DNA of 64,000 nucleotides from Brenneria roseae subsp. roseae. Its GTDB lineage: Bacteria; Pseudomonadota; Gammaproteobacteria; Enterobacterales; Enterobacteriaceae. The stretch's first letter is position 1, and each line of letters opens with the position of its first letter. A model generated the notes under the pieces. It did not search any database. It had not been told where the DNA came from and worked only from the letters and a program-made list of their open reading frames with translations. This document shows, in pieces, positions 26,165 to 35,078 of the stretch. Where the stretch lies: assembly GCF_003115845.1 (NCBI RefSeq), contig NZ_KZ819022.1, positions 427,369-491,368 on the forward strand. The letters run 5' to 3'. A program made the translations under genes and the position numbers.

Positions 26165-28093
26165 ATGGGTACAGCGCAGCAGCAAAAGACGCTTGATGTG
26201 ATTTGCATCGGGCGCATCGCGCTCGATTTGTACGGACAACAAATCGGCTCCCGACTGGAAGATATGACCACCTTTGCCAAATACCTGGGCGGATCGTCGG
26301 GAAATGTCGCTTATGGCACGGCGGTCCAGGGCCTGAAGTCCGGCATGCTGGCGCGGGTGGGTGACGAGCATATGGGCCGTTTCCTGCGCGAGGAATTACA
26401 GCGCGCCGGCGTGGATACCCGTTACCTCATTACTGACAAAAATCGGCTGACGGCGCTGGTGATTTTAGGCGTAAAAGATCAGGAGACGTTTCCGTTAATT
26501 TTCTATCGTGATAACTGCGCGGATATGGCGCTGAGCCCCGATGATATAAACGAGGACTACATCGCTTCCAGCCGGGCGGTGGCGATAACCGGCACCCATC
26601 TTTCCCATCCCAATACCCGTGCCGCGGTGCTCAAAGCGCTGGAGTACGCTAAGCGCCACGGTCTGCGCCGGGCGTTGGATATCGATTACCGGCCGGTGCT
26701 CTGGGGCCTCACCGCCCTTGGGGACGGCGAGACCCGTTTTATCCCTTCCGAGCGTGTTACCCGTGAATTACAGGAAGTGCTGCACCATTTTGATTTGATT
26801 GTCGGTACCGAAGAAGAATTTCATATTGCCGGCGGCAGCACCGATACGCTGACGGCGCTGCGCAATGTCCGTCAGGTTAGTCAGGCGACCCTGGTTTGCA
26901 AGCGGGGAGCGCAGGGATGTTCGGTATTTGAAGGGGAGATCCCGGCCAGTTGGGATGCGGTGGCGCTCTACAGCGGTGTCCGGGTGGAGGTGCTGAATGT
27001 GCTGGGGGCGGGAGACGCCTTTATGTCCGGCCTGTTGCGCGGTTATCTCAACGACGAGGGTTGGGAACAAGCCTGCCGTTACGCCAATGCCTGCGGCGCG
27101 CTGGTAGTGTCCCGCCACGGCTGTGCGCCGGCGATGCCGACTCGTCTTGAACTGGACGACTATCTGTTGCGTGAGAAATCGGTGCCGCGGCCGGATAAAG
27201 ATGTGCAGTTAAATCATCTGCACCGTGTGACCACCCGCAAGCAGCAGTGGCCCGAGCTATGCGTATTTGCATTTGATCACCGCAAACAATTGGCGGACAT
27301 GGCCCATGCCGCCGGGCGGAACGAGAACGATATCCGCCAACTGAAACTGTTGTTATTGCAAGGGGCTCAAGCCGCTGCCGCCGAGGCGGGGTTGAACGCT
27401 AATAGCGGTATTCTGGCGGACACGACATACGGCCAGGCTGCCCTTAACGACATCACCGGGCAGGGATGGTGGATAGGTCGCCCGATAGAGTTGCCGGGTT
27501 CGCGGCCATTGCGTCTGGAACATGGCGATATCGGCTCGCAACTGGTGAGCTGGCCGCTGGAACACGTGGTGAAATGCCTGGTGTTTTATCATCCCGGGGA
27601 TAGCGAGGCGATGCGGCTGGAGCAGGAGGCGCTAATCTCCGAGGTGTATCATGCCTGCTGCCAGTCCGGCCACGAACTGTTGCTGGAAGTGATTTTGCCG
27701 AATGACAATCCGGACCGGGACGAAAGTCACTACGGACAAATCCTGTCGCGCTTTTATGCGCTGGGGATCCAACCGGACTGGTGGAAGCTGCCGCCGCTGT
27801 CACCGGCGGGCTGGCGGGATATCGGCCAGATCATCGAACGTCATGACAGCCACTGCCGGGGGGTGCTGATCCTGGGGCTGGATGCGCCGGAAGCCACCCT
27901 GAAAACGGGGTTCGCGGCGGCGGCGGATGCACCGTGGGTGAAAGGATTCGCGGTAGGGAGGACGATTTTTGGCGAACCAGCCACTAAGTGGTTCAGGGGC
28001 GAGCTGGATGATGGTCAAGTGGTAGAGGAAGTGAAACAGAATTTCCTCAGGCTTATCGGTTACTGGCGAACTTATCGTCCTGCAACTCGCTGA
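26165..28093 (+). CDS. iolC: 5-dehydro-2-deoxygluconokinase fused to DUF2090 aldolase-like domain
   Basis: A 642-residue bifunctional protein. The N-terminal part (about residues 1-320) is a PfkB kinase with GGSSGNVAYGTAVQG and the anion-hole/catalytic motif VLGAGDAFMSGLLRG. The C-terminal part (about 345-640, FAFDHRKQLADMAHAAG, LEVILPNDNPDRDE) is DUF2090, thought to act as the 2-deoxy-5-keto-gluconate-6-phosphate aldolase. The fusion would thus cover IolC and IolJ, explaining the absence of a separate iolJ. I choose the ATG at 26165 with AAGGGGA upstream; an earlier in-frame start would add a hydrophobic leader foreign to the family. Confidence 0.9.
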   Translation: MGTAQQQKTLDVICIGRIALDLYGQQIGSRLEDMTTFAKYLGGSSGNVAYGTAVQGLKSGMLARVGDEHMGRFLREELQRAGVDTRYLITDKNRLTALVILGVKDQETFPLIFYRDNCADMALSPDDINEDYIASSRAVAITGTHLSHPNTRAAVLKALEYAKRHGLRRALDIDYRPVLWGLTALGDGETRFIPSERVTRELQEVLHHFDLIVGTEEEFHIAGGSTDTLTALRNVRQVSQATLVCKRGAQGCSVFEGEIPASWDAVALYSGVRVEVLNVLGAGDAFMSGLLRGYLNDEGWEQACRYANACGALVVSRHGCAPAMPTRLELDDYLLREKSVPRPDKDVQLNHLHRVTTRKQQWPELCVFAFDHRKQLADMAHAAGRNENDIRQLKLLLLQGAQAAAAEAGLNANSGILADTTYGQAALNDITGQGWWIGRPIELPGSRPLRLEHGDIGSQLVSWPLEHVVKCLVFYHPGDSEAMRLEQEALISEVYHACCQSGHELLLEVILPNDNPDRDESHYGQILSRFYALGIQPDWWKLPPLSPAGWRDIGQIIERHDSHCRGVLILGLDAPEATLKTGFAAAADAPWVKGFAVGRTIFGEPATKWFRGELDDGQVVEEVKQNFLRLIGYWRTYRPATR

Positions 28094-28115
28094 AAACGAC
28101 CGCAACGGCATGTCT

Positions 28116-28146
28116 TTGCGCGGGGGGAAATGACCGTCCCGCGCAA
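28116..28146 (+). terminator. hairpin after iolC
   Basis: TTGCGCGGG (28116-28124) and CCCGCGCAA (28138-28146) form a perfect 9-bp stem with a 13-base loop 23 bases after the iolC stop. It is followed by TCATTCACG with no strong T run; it may be a terminator or an mRNA end-stabilising structure. Confidence 0.5.
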
Positions 28147-28245
28147 TCATTCACGATGATGCCGGGTTCCTCTTTCACTCCAGCGTAATTGCTTTTAGCT
28201 ACTGGTTTCGAATAGTTTGATCTCGTTCTCAAAATAAAATTATTT

Positions 28246-28268
28246 TTCCATAAAGTAATTTTATGAAA
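28246..28268. promoter_or_regulatory. candidate IolR palindrome in the iolC-iolG gap
   Basis: TTCCATAA (28246-28253) and TTATGAAA (28261-28268) are inverted half-sites of the TTATGRAA motif seen near other iol genes, spaced by seven bases. The site precedes the iolD remnant and lies about 310 bases before iolG, so it may have belonged to the lost second iolD. Confidence 0.4.
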
Positions 28269-28322
28269 TTTTAACGCGTATATACTCATTTCATACTTCA
28301 ATTCGGGACAGGGCAGGATCTT

Positions 28323-28517
28323 GATCAGGTACTGGAGCAAATGTTGGATGGTGATTCACACTGGCAGCCGGCATCAGCACTGTTAAAGGTGAAAGTTCTA
28401 CCGAAAACAATGATTCACGGTTATTTCAATTGATTGAATGTCGGCGGTATTAAGGTTTCTGATTCCGGGCGTATTCAGGCCGGGCGTGTTGACTGTCTGG
28501 CGAATATGGAACGATGA
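28323..28517 (+). pseudogene. C-terminal remnant of a second iolD gene
   Basis: One frame from 28323 reads [14 protein letters not shown], then a TGA stop, then NVGGIKVSDSGRIQ and further residues to TGA at 28515. The intact IolD in this window ends [24 protein letters not shown] followed by ADIQ. The shared [11 protein letters not shown] block and the downstream VGG..VS..IQ pattern show that this is the tail of a paralogous iolD. The tryptophan pair is replaced by the stop. Only about 60 codons remain. It suggests loss of a second iolD upstream of iolG, as some enterobacteria carry two. Confidence 0.75.
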
Positions 28518-28578
28518 AATTGTGGGGTCAGAATAATCATACTTTTTATGGAATTAATTTTTTATTGTGAGGATCATC

Positions 28579-29583
28579 ATGTTGAAAATTGCATTATTAG
28601 GAGCAGGCCGTATCGCCAAGATCCATGCTAATAATATCCATGCTCATCCTGATTCAATGCTGTACTCCGTTTCAGATATCAGCGCCGAGGCCGCCCGGTC
28701 TTTGGCCAGCGAATATCAGGCCAGGGTTCTCACCGTCCAGGAAGCGATAAACCATCCTGAAGTGGATATTGTATTAGTCGCGACATCGACGGAGACCCAT
28801 GCCGAGTTCTCTTTGCTGGCGGCTAAAACCGGCAAGGCGATTTTCTGTGAAAAGCCTATTGATTTGAATATCGATCGTGTGAAAGCGTGTGTGGCTGAAA
28901 TCAACCGGCTCGGAGTGCCTTTCATGATAGGTTTCAACCGCCGTTTCGATCCGAATCATGCACATCTGCATCGTGCTTTACGTACGGGTGAAATCGGTGA
29001 GTTGGAACACCTGCAAATCAGTTCCCGGGATCCGTCCCCGGTACCTGATGATTATCTGGCGGCATCCGGCGGGATGTTCAGGGATATGACCATCCATGAT
29101 TTTGATATGGCGAGGTTCCAGCTTGGCGAAGAGCCCGTCTCCGTCTCGGCAATCGCATCCGCACTGGTCAGTCCTGCGGTAAAAGCGGCGGGTGATATCG
29201 ATACGGCAGTCATCACATTGCAAACCGCCTCAGGAAAGATTGCGGTGATCAATAATAGCCGGCGCTCAGGTTACGGCTATGACCAGCGGATTGAAGCCCA
29301 TGGTCAGAAGGGGGCTTTGCGCGTTGATAACGTTCCCACGACGACATTGGTTAAACTCACCGAAGAAGGCGGCGTACAGGCGCAGAAACCTCTGCACTTT
29401 TTCCTTGAGCGCTATCACGATGCATTCAGGGAAGAGTGGGATGCATTTATTACTGCCGTCAAGAACAAAACACCGGTTCCCACCACAGCCAGCGACGGTT
29501 TGAAAGCATTAATGCTTGCCGAGGCGGCGATCGAGTCGCTGAGAACACAGAAGGTCGTTAACGTCTCATTAGAAGGGGTTTAA
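28579..29583 (+). CDS. iolG: inositol 2-dehydrogenase
   Basis: The 334-residue Gfo/Idh/MocA enzyme has a Rossmann start (KIALLGAGRIAKIHANNI), the catalytic motif FCEKPIDLN, and GGMFRDMTIHDFDMARF with the family aspartate and histidine. Length and motifs fit myo-inositol 2-dehydrogenase, which oxidises inositol to scyllo-inosose with NAD, the first step of the pathway. I choose the ATG at 28579 because GTGAGG twelve bases upstream is its ribosome site; the in-frame GTG at 28567 is part of that site. Confidence 0.88.
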   Translation: MLKIALLGAGRIAKIHANNIHAHPDSMLYSVSDISAEAARSLASEYQARVLTVQEAINHPEVDIVLVATSTETHAEFSLLAAKTGKAIFCEKPIDLNIDRVKACVAEINRLGVPFMIGFNRRFDPNHAHLHRALRTGEIGELEHLQISSRDPSPVPDDYLAASGGMFRDMTIHDFDMARFQLGEEPVSVSAIASALVSPAVKAAGDIDTAVITLQTASGKIAVINNSRRSGYGYDQRIEAHGQKGALRVDNVPTTTLVKLTEEGGVQAQKPLHFFLERYHDAFREEWDAFITAVKNKTPVPTTASDGLKALMLAEAAIESLRTQKVVNVSLEGV

Positions 29584-29638
29584 CATAAGATTGGGTATCA
29601 TAGCTTCAGCAAGCTTTCAACGGATGAGGTGATTGAAA

Positions 29639-29662
29639 AACGCCACGGAACCCGGTGGCGTT
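29639..29662 (+). terminator. terminator-like hairpin after iolG
   Basis: AACGCCAC and GTGGCGTT form an 8-bp stem around an eight-base loop, preceded by an A run and followed by CTAACG. It lies between convergent iolG and the methyltransferase gene and could act in the minus direction, where the flanking A run becomes TTTTT. Confidence 0.6.
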
Positions 29663-29742
29663 CTAACGCGTTGAACCTGGCTCTCTGACTGGACGATACC
29701 CAAAGAGCCTGATTTTATCCGCCCGGTTAGCTTTTTTCCTGC

Positions 29743-30570
29743 TCAGCCGCCGGTGCGCGTGGCGCTCCATTGCGTTCCGTCATCCGCCGTTCCTTTCATC
29801 GTGTCGCCGTCAACCTGGCCGGTGTATTGTCTGTCACCCACGTTGAAGGTAATACCGGCGCCGTTAAGCCGGGCATCGCTGATTGGCGTTGAATTTTCGC
29901 CACGGCGCAACGTGCCTGATAGCATCTGGAAAGACTGCGTGAAGGCCAGGTCGCCATTGTCCAGGCGCCAGGTTCCCTCAACGTTGGCCGGGACAATCCA
30001 TTTGTGCGCCTGGCAAAAGCTGGCACACCCCTCATGTACTGCGGCCGTCTCATCGGGCAGCCAGTCTTCCATCATAAATGAGTTGGAGACCACCCGCGTG
30101 CCCGGTTTCATCGCCAGTAGCGTTGGACGTAGCTTGAGATTAAGCTCCGGCAGCAGAAAGAGCGTCACTACCGTGGCGTCGGAAAAGTCCGATTCAAAGA
30201 TATCGGCCTGTTCGAAGGTGGCGCGTTCGGCCACGCCCTCGTTCGCCGCGGCACGTTTCGATAGCTCAACCAGATCGGGATTGTACTCAATGCCATGCGC
30301 ACGAGTGCCGAGCTTGGCCGCCGAGATGACGGTTCTGCCATCACCCGAGCCCAGATCGACAAGATAGTCGTCCGGCGTTAATTCAGCCATCCTGAACATC
30401 ATATCAATCAGCGCCTGATCGGTCGGCACCCAGACGACATCCTTGCCCGCCTGACCAACTTGTGGTTTGTACTCGTTATCGGCAACGGGTGAGGGCGCGG
30501 CAGCCCAGGCGGTATTCAACATTATCGCGCACAGGGCGGCGGCGAGAAGAGAAGTAAAAGAGGTTGTCAT
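29743..30570 (-). CDS. SAM-methyltransferase-fold protein with a signal peptide and beta-rich tail
   Basis: A 275-residue protein with a clear signal peptide (LLAAALCAIMLNTAWA, cleavage before APSP). Residues 65-190 contain class I methyltransferase motifs: LVDLGSGDGRT (motif I), HGIEYNPDLVELSKR and EQADIFESDF. Residues 200-275 form a beta-rich domain (GTWRLDNGDLAFTQSFQ, ITFNVGDRQYTGQVDGD). A periplasmic location is puzzling because S-adenosylmethionine is cytoplasmic; it may bind something else or act as a membrane-tethered enzyme. The start overlaps the upstream permease stop as ATGA, so both form one operon. Confidence 0.75.
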   Translation of the reverse strand: MTTSFTSLLAAALCAIMLNTAWAAAPSPVADNEYKPQVGQAGKDVVWVPTDQALIDMMFRMAELTPDDYLVDLGSGDGRTVISAAKLGTRAHGIEYNPDLVELSKRAAANEGVAERATFEQADIFESDFSDATVVTLFLLPELNLKLRPTLLAMKPGTRVVSNSFMMEDWLPDETAAVHEGCASFCQAHKWIVPANVEGTWRLDNGDLAFTQSFQMLSGTLRRGENSTPISDARLNGAGITFNVGDRQYTGQVDGDTMKGTADDGTQWSATRTGG

Positions 30571-31967
30571 TGTGAGTCTCCTGGTTGAGGATTGTCATTA
30601 GAACAAGTCAACGCCCGCACGGCATCCTGCCGTTCAACGTCATCTTCATCATCTTTTTTGCAGAAGAAAAGAATCGGCATGCCCGCCGCGAGCACCGCCA
30701 GGCCAATCAGGGCGGCCACGCCGGTGTAGGTAATGCTGGAGTACAGCATGTAGAGGCAAGTGATGCAGAAAATGAGAGGAGTAATAGGATAAAGCGGTAC
30801 TTTATAGTGCAGCACACGTTCCGGCCTGCGCCAGCGAAGTACGAATACGGCAATGCCGGTCAGCAGAAAAAAGCCCCAGAACACTGGCGCGGTGTAATCC
30901 ACCATAGCTTTAAAGCCCTCCCGGGTGATGGCGCCAACCAGAATCAATACCAGCGCCACTATGCCTTGCATGATCAATCCGTTGGCTGGCGTTTTGCCCC
31001 GTCCGTTCCATACGCCGACCCAGGGCGCCAGCGTCAAATCACGCGCCATCGCGTAAAAGCCGCGGGCTCCGGTGAATATTGTGGCATTAAGCGTCGAGAT
31101 GGCGGCGATCACAATCGCCAGGCTGACCACAAGCTCTCCTGAGGGGCCGGCAACCATACGCATCATGTCGGCCGCCACGGTATCCGATCCGCGCAGCCCT
31201 TCAAGCCCGAGTATTGAGAGCAATGCCAGATTGGTCAGCACATACAAGGTCACCAGCACCGTGGTGCCGAGAAGTAGCACCTTGGCAATGTTGTGTGGCG
31301 CATCCTTGAGTTCACCCGTAAGATAGGCCGCTTCGTTCCAGCCGCCATAAGTGAGCAGGACGAAGATCATAGCCATCCCCAACGCGCCCGCCTCCGGCGG
31401 TATTGCAGGAGAGTTGACGGGTACCGGTTCGGCTGAACCGAATAATCCGAACAGGATTATCAAAACCACCGCGCCGATCTCAATCAATGTCACCACGATC
31501 TGTAGGTTTTTACCTTCAATCGTACTGACAATATTGACCGCAGTTAGCATGATTATCGCCACGGCGGCATAGATTTCCGGCCCATAAGGACCAATAGGAA
31601 CCATCTGTGCGACATAGTCGCCGAGCACGAACGCAACGGCGGCTATTGCGCCGGTTTGAATCACCGTACAACGCGCCCAGCCAAACATCATGGCAACAGG
31701 TTTGCCATAAGCCCTGGACAAAAAATGATATTCTCCCCCCGCATGCGGGTGGGCGGCGGATAGCTCGGCGTAACAGAATGCGCCAATAAGCGTTACCAGC
31801 CCCCCGGCCACCCATACCAAAATAAACATCAGCTCGCTGCCGACATTGCCAGCCACCAGCGACGGTGTGCGGAAAATGCCGATACCGACCACCAGACCGA
31901 CCATGATTGTTACCGCATCAAACACCGATAGCAGGGATTGGGGACCCGCTCGACTTTCCTGGGACAT
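30567..31967 (-). CDS. APC-superfamily amino-acid permease
   Basis: The 466-residue protein has 12 predicted membrane segments and the APC signature near the start (VGLVVGIGIFRTPSLVA), plus AELSAAHPHAGGEYHFLSRAYG typical of LAT-like exchangers. The substrate is not evident. It is the first gene of a two-gene operon with the exported methyltransferase-fold protein. The same 27-bp regulator-like site that precedes cusR lies 440 bases upstream of this gene. Confidence 0.85.
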   Translation of the reverse strand: MSQESRAGPQSLLSVFDAVTIMVGLVVGIGIFRTPSLVAGNVGSELMFILVWVAGGLVTLIGAFCYAELSAAHPHAGGEYHFLSRAYGKPVAMMFGWARCTVIQTGAIAAVAFVLGDYVAQMVPIGPYGPEIYAAVAIIMLTAVNIVSTIEGKNLQIVVTLIEIGAVVLIILFGLFGSAEPVPVNSPAIPPEAGALGMAMIFVLLTYGGWNEAAYLTGELKDAPHNIAKVLLLGTTVLVTLYVLTNLALLSILGLEGLRGSDTVAADMMRMVAGPSGELVVSLAIVIAAISTLNATIFTGARGFYAMARDLTLAPWVGVWNGRGKTPANGLIMQGIVALVLILVGAITREGFKAMVDYTAPVFWGFFLLTGIAVFVLRWRRPERVLHYKVPLYPITPLIFCITCLYMLYSSITYTGVAALIGLAVLAAGMPILFFCKKDDEDDVERQDAVRALTCSNDNPQPGDSQ

Positions 31968-32406
31968 TATTCAACTCCTCATGTTATTTACCTCGTTGAT
32001 GAACAGACTTGAGTATCTGAGCTTCATACCCGGATATGACGAGTGATTTTTACGCAACGGTTTCCCATGTATTTATCGGCTCTGAATACTATCGACTCTG
32101 AATACTCTGGGCACTGAAGCAGTCGTATCGGACTGCTTGATTTCCATTGCGAAGAACAGGACGTTGCATTAATTGCATCAGTGGCTTCATCCCTACTATA
32201 TTGAAATCTGTTTATTTTCTGGGATAAAGCAGGCTATTGGCATTCGTTTTCTTCTTTGAAAACGGTGTCCAGGGACAGGGGCTTTTCTAATCAACGCGCC
32301 GGCCGTTGTAAGGTTTACGAATAAGATATTTATTCATCGTTATCGCCCCGTTTGACTAAGGAAAAACATGATGGCGTTACTTTATAATATTAATCTTGTC
32401 ATTATG
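31968..32406. other. non-coding leader region between cusS and the permease gene
   Basis: About 440 bases without a supportable gene. A hairpin-like pair of TCTGAATACT/TCGACTCTGAATACT direct repeats is visible around 32080-32106. The permease promoter should be here. Confidence 0.4.
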
Positions 32407-32433
32407 CTGACAGCAGGCTGACATGACTGTCAG
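32407..32433. promoter_or_regulatory. CTGACA-N5-CTGACA-N4-TGTCAG site at the 3' end of cusS
   Basis: Three hexamers occur in fixed spacing: CTGACA at 32407 and 32418 and its complement TGTCAG at 32428. The same arrangement with the same spacings occurs at 34673-34699 upstream of cusR. It overlaps the cusS stop codon and precedes the permease operon. It is probably a binding site of the response regulator; target and function are inferred. Confidence 0.55.
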
Positions 32434-33884
32434 GAATTGCTATTGACTGGCGGATCATTCAGGGCAGAACCGGCGGCAGCGCCTCGTTCTGTGGTCACAA
32501 CGTTCGCGGTGCCTGCTTCGGGGACCATCGCCAGTGAAAAGCCGAAGGTATTGATTCCGTCCCGGCTGCTGGCAAAAACCTCACCGTGATGCATCAGCGC
32601 CACCGCACGTACAATGGATAACCCCAAACCATGGTGCACATCGCTGCGCGTACGGGAGGAGTCCGACCGATAGAAGCGCTCGAACAGGCGCGCCAGATGT
32701 TCTTCAACGATGGGATCTCCCTCGTTGGCCACGGCGATATGGGCGAAGCCCCGCTCTTGTTTGAGCAGGATAGTTACATTGCTCTCAGGGAAGGCATGAC
32801 GGGCGCTGTTTTCCAGCAGATTGGCCAGCGAGCGGTGAAACAGCCGACGATCGATGCGCGCGCGCACTTCGCCGTTAATCTGGATGGTCAGTGATTTTTC
32901 TGCAAACGAGGGCTCCACGTACTCCACCGTCTTGAGACTTTCCTCACGTAGCGACACTTCGCTCAGTTGCGTGGCGTACTGGCCGGCCTGGGCATGGGAC
33001 AAGAACAGCATATCATTGACGATGGAAGCCATACGCTCAAGTTCTTCCAGATTGGATTGCAACAGTTCCTCCAGTTCGTGCAGGCCGCGCTCCCGCGACA
33101 ATCCCAACTGGGTCTGGCCGATCAGGTTGGTCAGCGGAGTGCGGAGTTCGTGCGCCACATCCGCATTAAAACTCTCCAACTGGCGCCAGGCTACCGCCTG
33201 ACGGGCCAGCACGCCGTTAAACGATTCCGCCAGTTGTTGCAGTTCGACCGGCAGTGCGGCGGTGTCCAGGCGTTGGTCGTGGTTCCCCGGCGACAGGTTC
33301 TGCGCCTGCCGACTCAGGCTGTTGATGGGTTTCATGCCGATGCGCGTGATGGCGAACCCCAGCAGCGCCACCAGCAACACGCCCAGGACGGTGATCACAA
33401 TCAGCGCACGGGTAAATTCCGCCAGCGTGCCCAGATAGGGAGCGGAATCAATCGCCACCACGTAGCGCAGGGCAGGGCGATCGCCCTGCGACGGGATGAT
33501 GGTCGTCAACAGGTAAAGGCTGGTACCGTCCTTGCCCGAGGTCATGGAATAACCGTTGGCCAATTGTTCCCAGGAGATACCTTCAGGGGAGTGTCCGCCG
33601 ACCTGGTATAGCGGCGTGTCGCTCAGCAGCCAGTATTTTACTTTGCCGCCTTCGGCGGTGGTCAGATTGCTAAACTTGCTGCGGACCATTTGCCAATCAT
33701 TCCGCGAAGTGAGCGACTTCAGATAAGGCGTCATCAATGATTGGCGGAACTGGAGTTCATTATGTACTTGATTGATCAGTGATTCATTTAACGAATGGCG
33801 CAGCAACAGGGCATACGCTGAAACAATCATGACCGCGCCCAGGGCGAACATCAGCGCCAGCCGTCCGGAAATGGATAGTTTCAT
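32430..33884 (-). CDS. CusS-type heavy-metal sensor histidine kinase
   Basis: The 484-residue kinase has two membrane segments (about residues 8-28 and 160-183) bounding a periplasmic sensor, a HAMP domain ([19 protein letters not shown]), HisKA with the phospho-accepting histidine in [16 protein letters not shown], and a HATPase_c domain with [14 protein letters not shown] and [16 protein letters not shown]. The layout is that of CusS/CopS kinases that sense copper or silver in the periplasm. It overlaps the regulator gene as ATGA. No cusCFBA efflux genes are nearby, so the true stimulus and target are open. Confidence 0.85.
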   Translation of the reverse strand: MKLSISGRLALMFALGAVMIVSAYALLLRHSLNESLINQVHNELQFRQSLMTPYLKSLTSRNDWQMVRSKFSNLTTAEGGKVKYWLLSDTPLYQVGGHSPEGISWEQLANGYSMTSGKDGTSLYLLTTIIPSQGDRPALRYVVAIDSAPYLGTLAEFTRALIVITVLGVLLVALLGFAITRIGMKPINSLSRQAQNLSPGNHDQRLDTAALPVELQQLAESFNGVLARQAVAWRQLESFNADVAHELRTPLTNLIGQTQLGLSRERGLHELEELLQSNLEELERMASIVNDMLFLSHAQAGQYATQLSEVSLREESLKTVEYVEPSFAEKSLTIQINGEVRARIDRRLFHRSLANLLENSARHAFPESNVTILLKQERGFAHIAVANEGDPIVEEHLARLFERFYRSDSSRTRSDVHHGLGLSIVRAVALMHHGEVFASSRDGINTFGFSLAMVPEAGTANVVTTERGAAAGSALNDPPVNSNS

Positions 33885-34591
33885 GAGGTCGGGATCCGCT
33901 GTTCAACCTGGGGGCTCGATCGGTTTTCAAGCACATACCCCATGCCCCGTACCGTATGCAGTAACTTAACCTCGAAGGGCGCATCCACTTTGGCACGCAA
34001 TCGCTTGATAGCCACCTCCACCACATTGGCGTCGCTGTCGAAGTTCATATCCCAGACCTGCTCGGCAATCATCATTTTGGATAAAATTTCTCCCTGATGA
34101 CGCGCCAGAAGGCTCAGCAGCGAGAACTCCTTGGCCGTCAGCTCAAGACGTTCGCCGCCGCGCGTGACCCGGCGCGCCAGCAGATCGACATGCAGATCGT
34201 CAATCTGGAGTTGCGTCACGTCGGCGCCGTCGCTTGGCCGGCGGCGCAGCAGCGCCTGAATGCGCGCCACCAGCTCAATCAGAGAAAAGGGTTTCGGCAA
34301 GTAGTCGTCGGCGCCGCGACGCAGCCCCTTGACGCGCTCATCCACCGAACCGCGAGCCGACAATATCAGCACCGGCGTCTGTTTATTGATACGCAGTCCT
34401 TCCAACACGCTGTAGCCGTCCTGGCCCGGAAGCATCACGTCCAGGATCACCGCGTCATACTCGTACTGTACCGCCAGATGTAACCCTTCCACGCCGTCAC
34501 TCGCGACATCCACCGTAAAGCCCAGTTCGCTCAGCGCGCGATTGATATAGGACGAGGTTTTTTCTTCATCCTCCACCAGTAGTAATCGCAT
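33881..34591 (-). CDS. CusR-type OmpR-family response regulator
   Basis: The 236-residue protein has a receiver domain with acidic pocket VEDEEK, phospho-acceptor D in [13 protein letters not shown] and the [10 protein letters not shown] lysine, followed by an OmpR/PhoB winged helix ([45 protein letters not shown]). It closely resembles heavy-metal response regulators of the CusR/IrlR type. It has about ten extra residues at the C-terminus. It probably autoregulates through the site at 34673-34699. Confidence 0.87.
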   Translation of the reverse strand: MRLLLVEDEEKTSSYINRALSELGFTVDVASDGVEGLHLAVQYEYDAVILDVMLPGQDGYSVLEGLRINKQTPVLILSARGSVDERVKGLRRGADDYLPKPFSLIELVARIQALLRRRPSDGADVTQLQIDDLHVDLLARRVTRGGERLELTAKEFSLLSLLARHQGEILSKMMIAEQVWDMNFDSDANVVEVAIKRLRAKVDAPFEVKLLHTVRGMGYVLENRSSPQVEQRIPTS

Positions 34592-34672
34592 GTTATCTTA
34601 TCTCCATCAGGCTCTCCCCCGGTCCGCCATTCACGCCTTCTGTCAGTGTAGCCGCTAATCACCAACGTCAGA

Positions 34673-34699
34673 CTGACATTTTCCTGACATTCCTGTCAG
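34673..34699 (-). promoter_or_regulatory. CTGACA-N5-CTGACA-N4-TGTCAG site upstream of cusR
   Basis: CTGACA at 34673 and 34684 and TGTCAG at 34694 repeat exactly the spacing seen at 32407-32433. The site lies about 80-110 bases upstream of the cusR start, a usual position for an OmpR-family activator. It differs from the known E. coli CusR box, so this regulator may have another specificity. Confidence 0.6.
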
Positions 34700-35008
34700 A
34701 AAACGCCAGAGGCCACCTGGAAAAGGTCCCTGTCGGGTCACGAACTGACGCGAATGAGATCTGCGTCATGATTGGCAGGAAAGATCAGAGCGCCTTTCTC
34801 TGTTACCTGAAAAATATGGGATAGCTCTTTCAATAAGTAGAACAAAAACAAATCGGGTTTTTCTGTTGAGTGACAAACCCAGTACAGGAATGACTGATAC
34901 AGCGAAAACTGCATCAGAGGAAGGTAGAACAACCGAATTTACGGTCACGATATTATTAATGTGTGAGATTATTCACATATTAGGACACTATAAAGGATTA
35001 CAAATAAT
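34700..35008. other. intergenic region upstream of the tannase gene
   Basis: About 310 bases. On the minus strand at 34738-34932 an open frame reads YQSFLYWVCHSTEKPD and LLKELSHIFQVTEKGALI, which looks like the eroded C-terminus of some regulator, but I cannot identify it. The region ahead of 35009 contains TTCACA and TATAAA blocks that may be promoter elements for the tannase. Confidence 0.35.
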
Positions 35009-35024
35009 GGTACTTCTCGGTACC
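35009..35024 (+). promoter_or_regulatory. GGTAC-N6-GTACC operator upstream of the tannase gene
   Basis: GGTACTTCTCGGTACC is an interrupted palindrome within a longer AATAATGGTAC/GGTACCGTTATT symmetry. The same GGTAC-N6-GTACC arrangement occurs at 37509-37524 upstream of the TetR-family gene. The operator lies just after a possible TATAAA -10 element and 55 bases before the start codon, a position fit for repression. Confidence 0.65.
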
Positions 35025-35078
35025 GTTATTTTTTAGCTGTTGGCGCCGATTCTTTCAATCCGGAGGGTCCAGGCAATA

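Noticed and set aside
34738..34948. Possible eroded regulator C-terminus on the minus strand
   Set aside because: Two frames each look partly protein-like but neither matches a family I can name; not listed as a gene.
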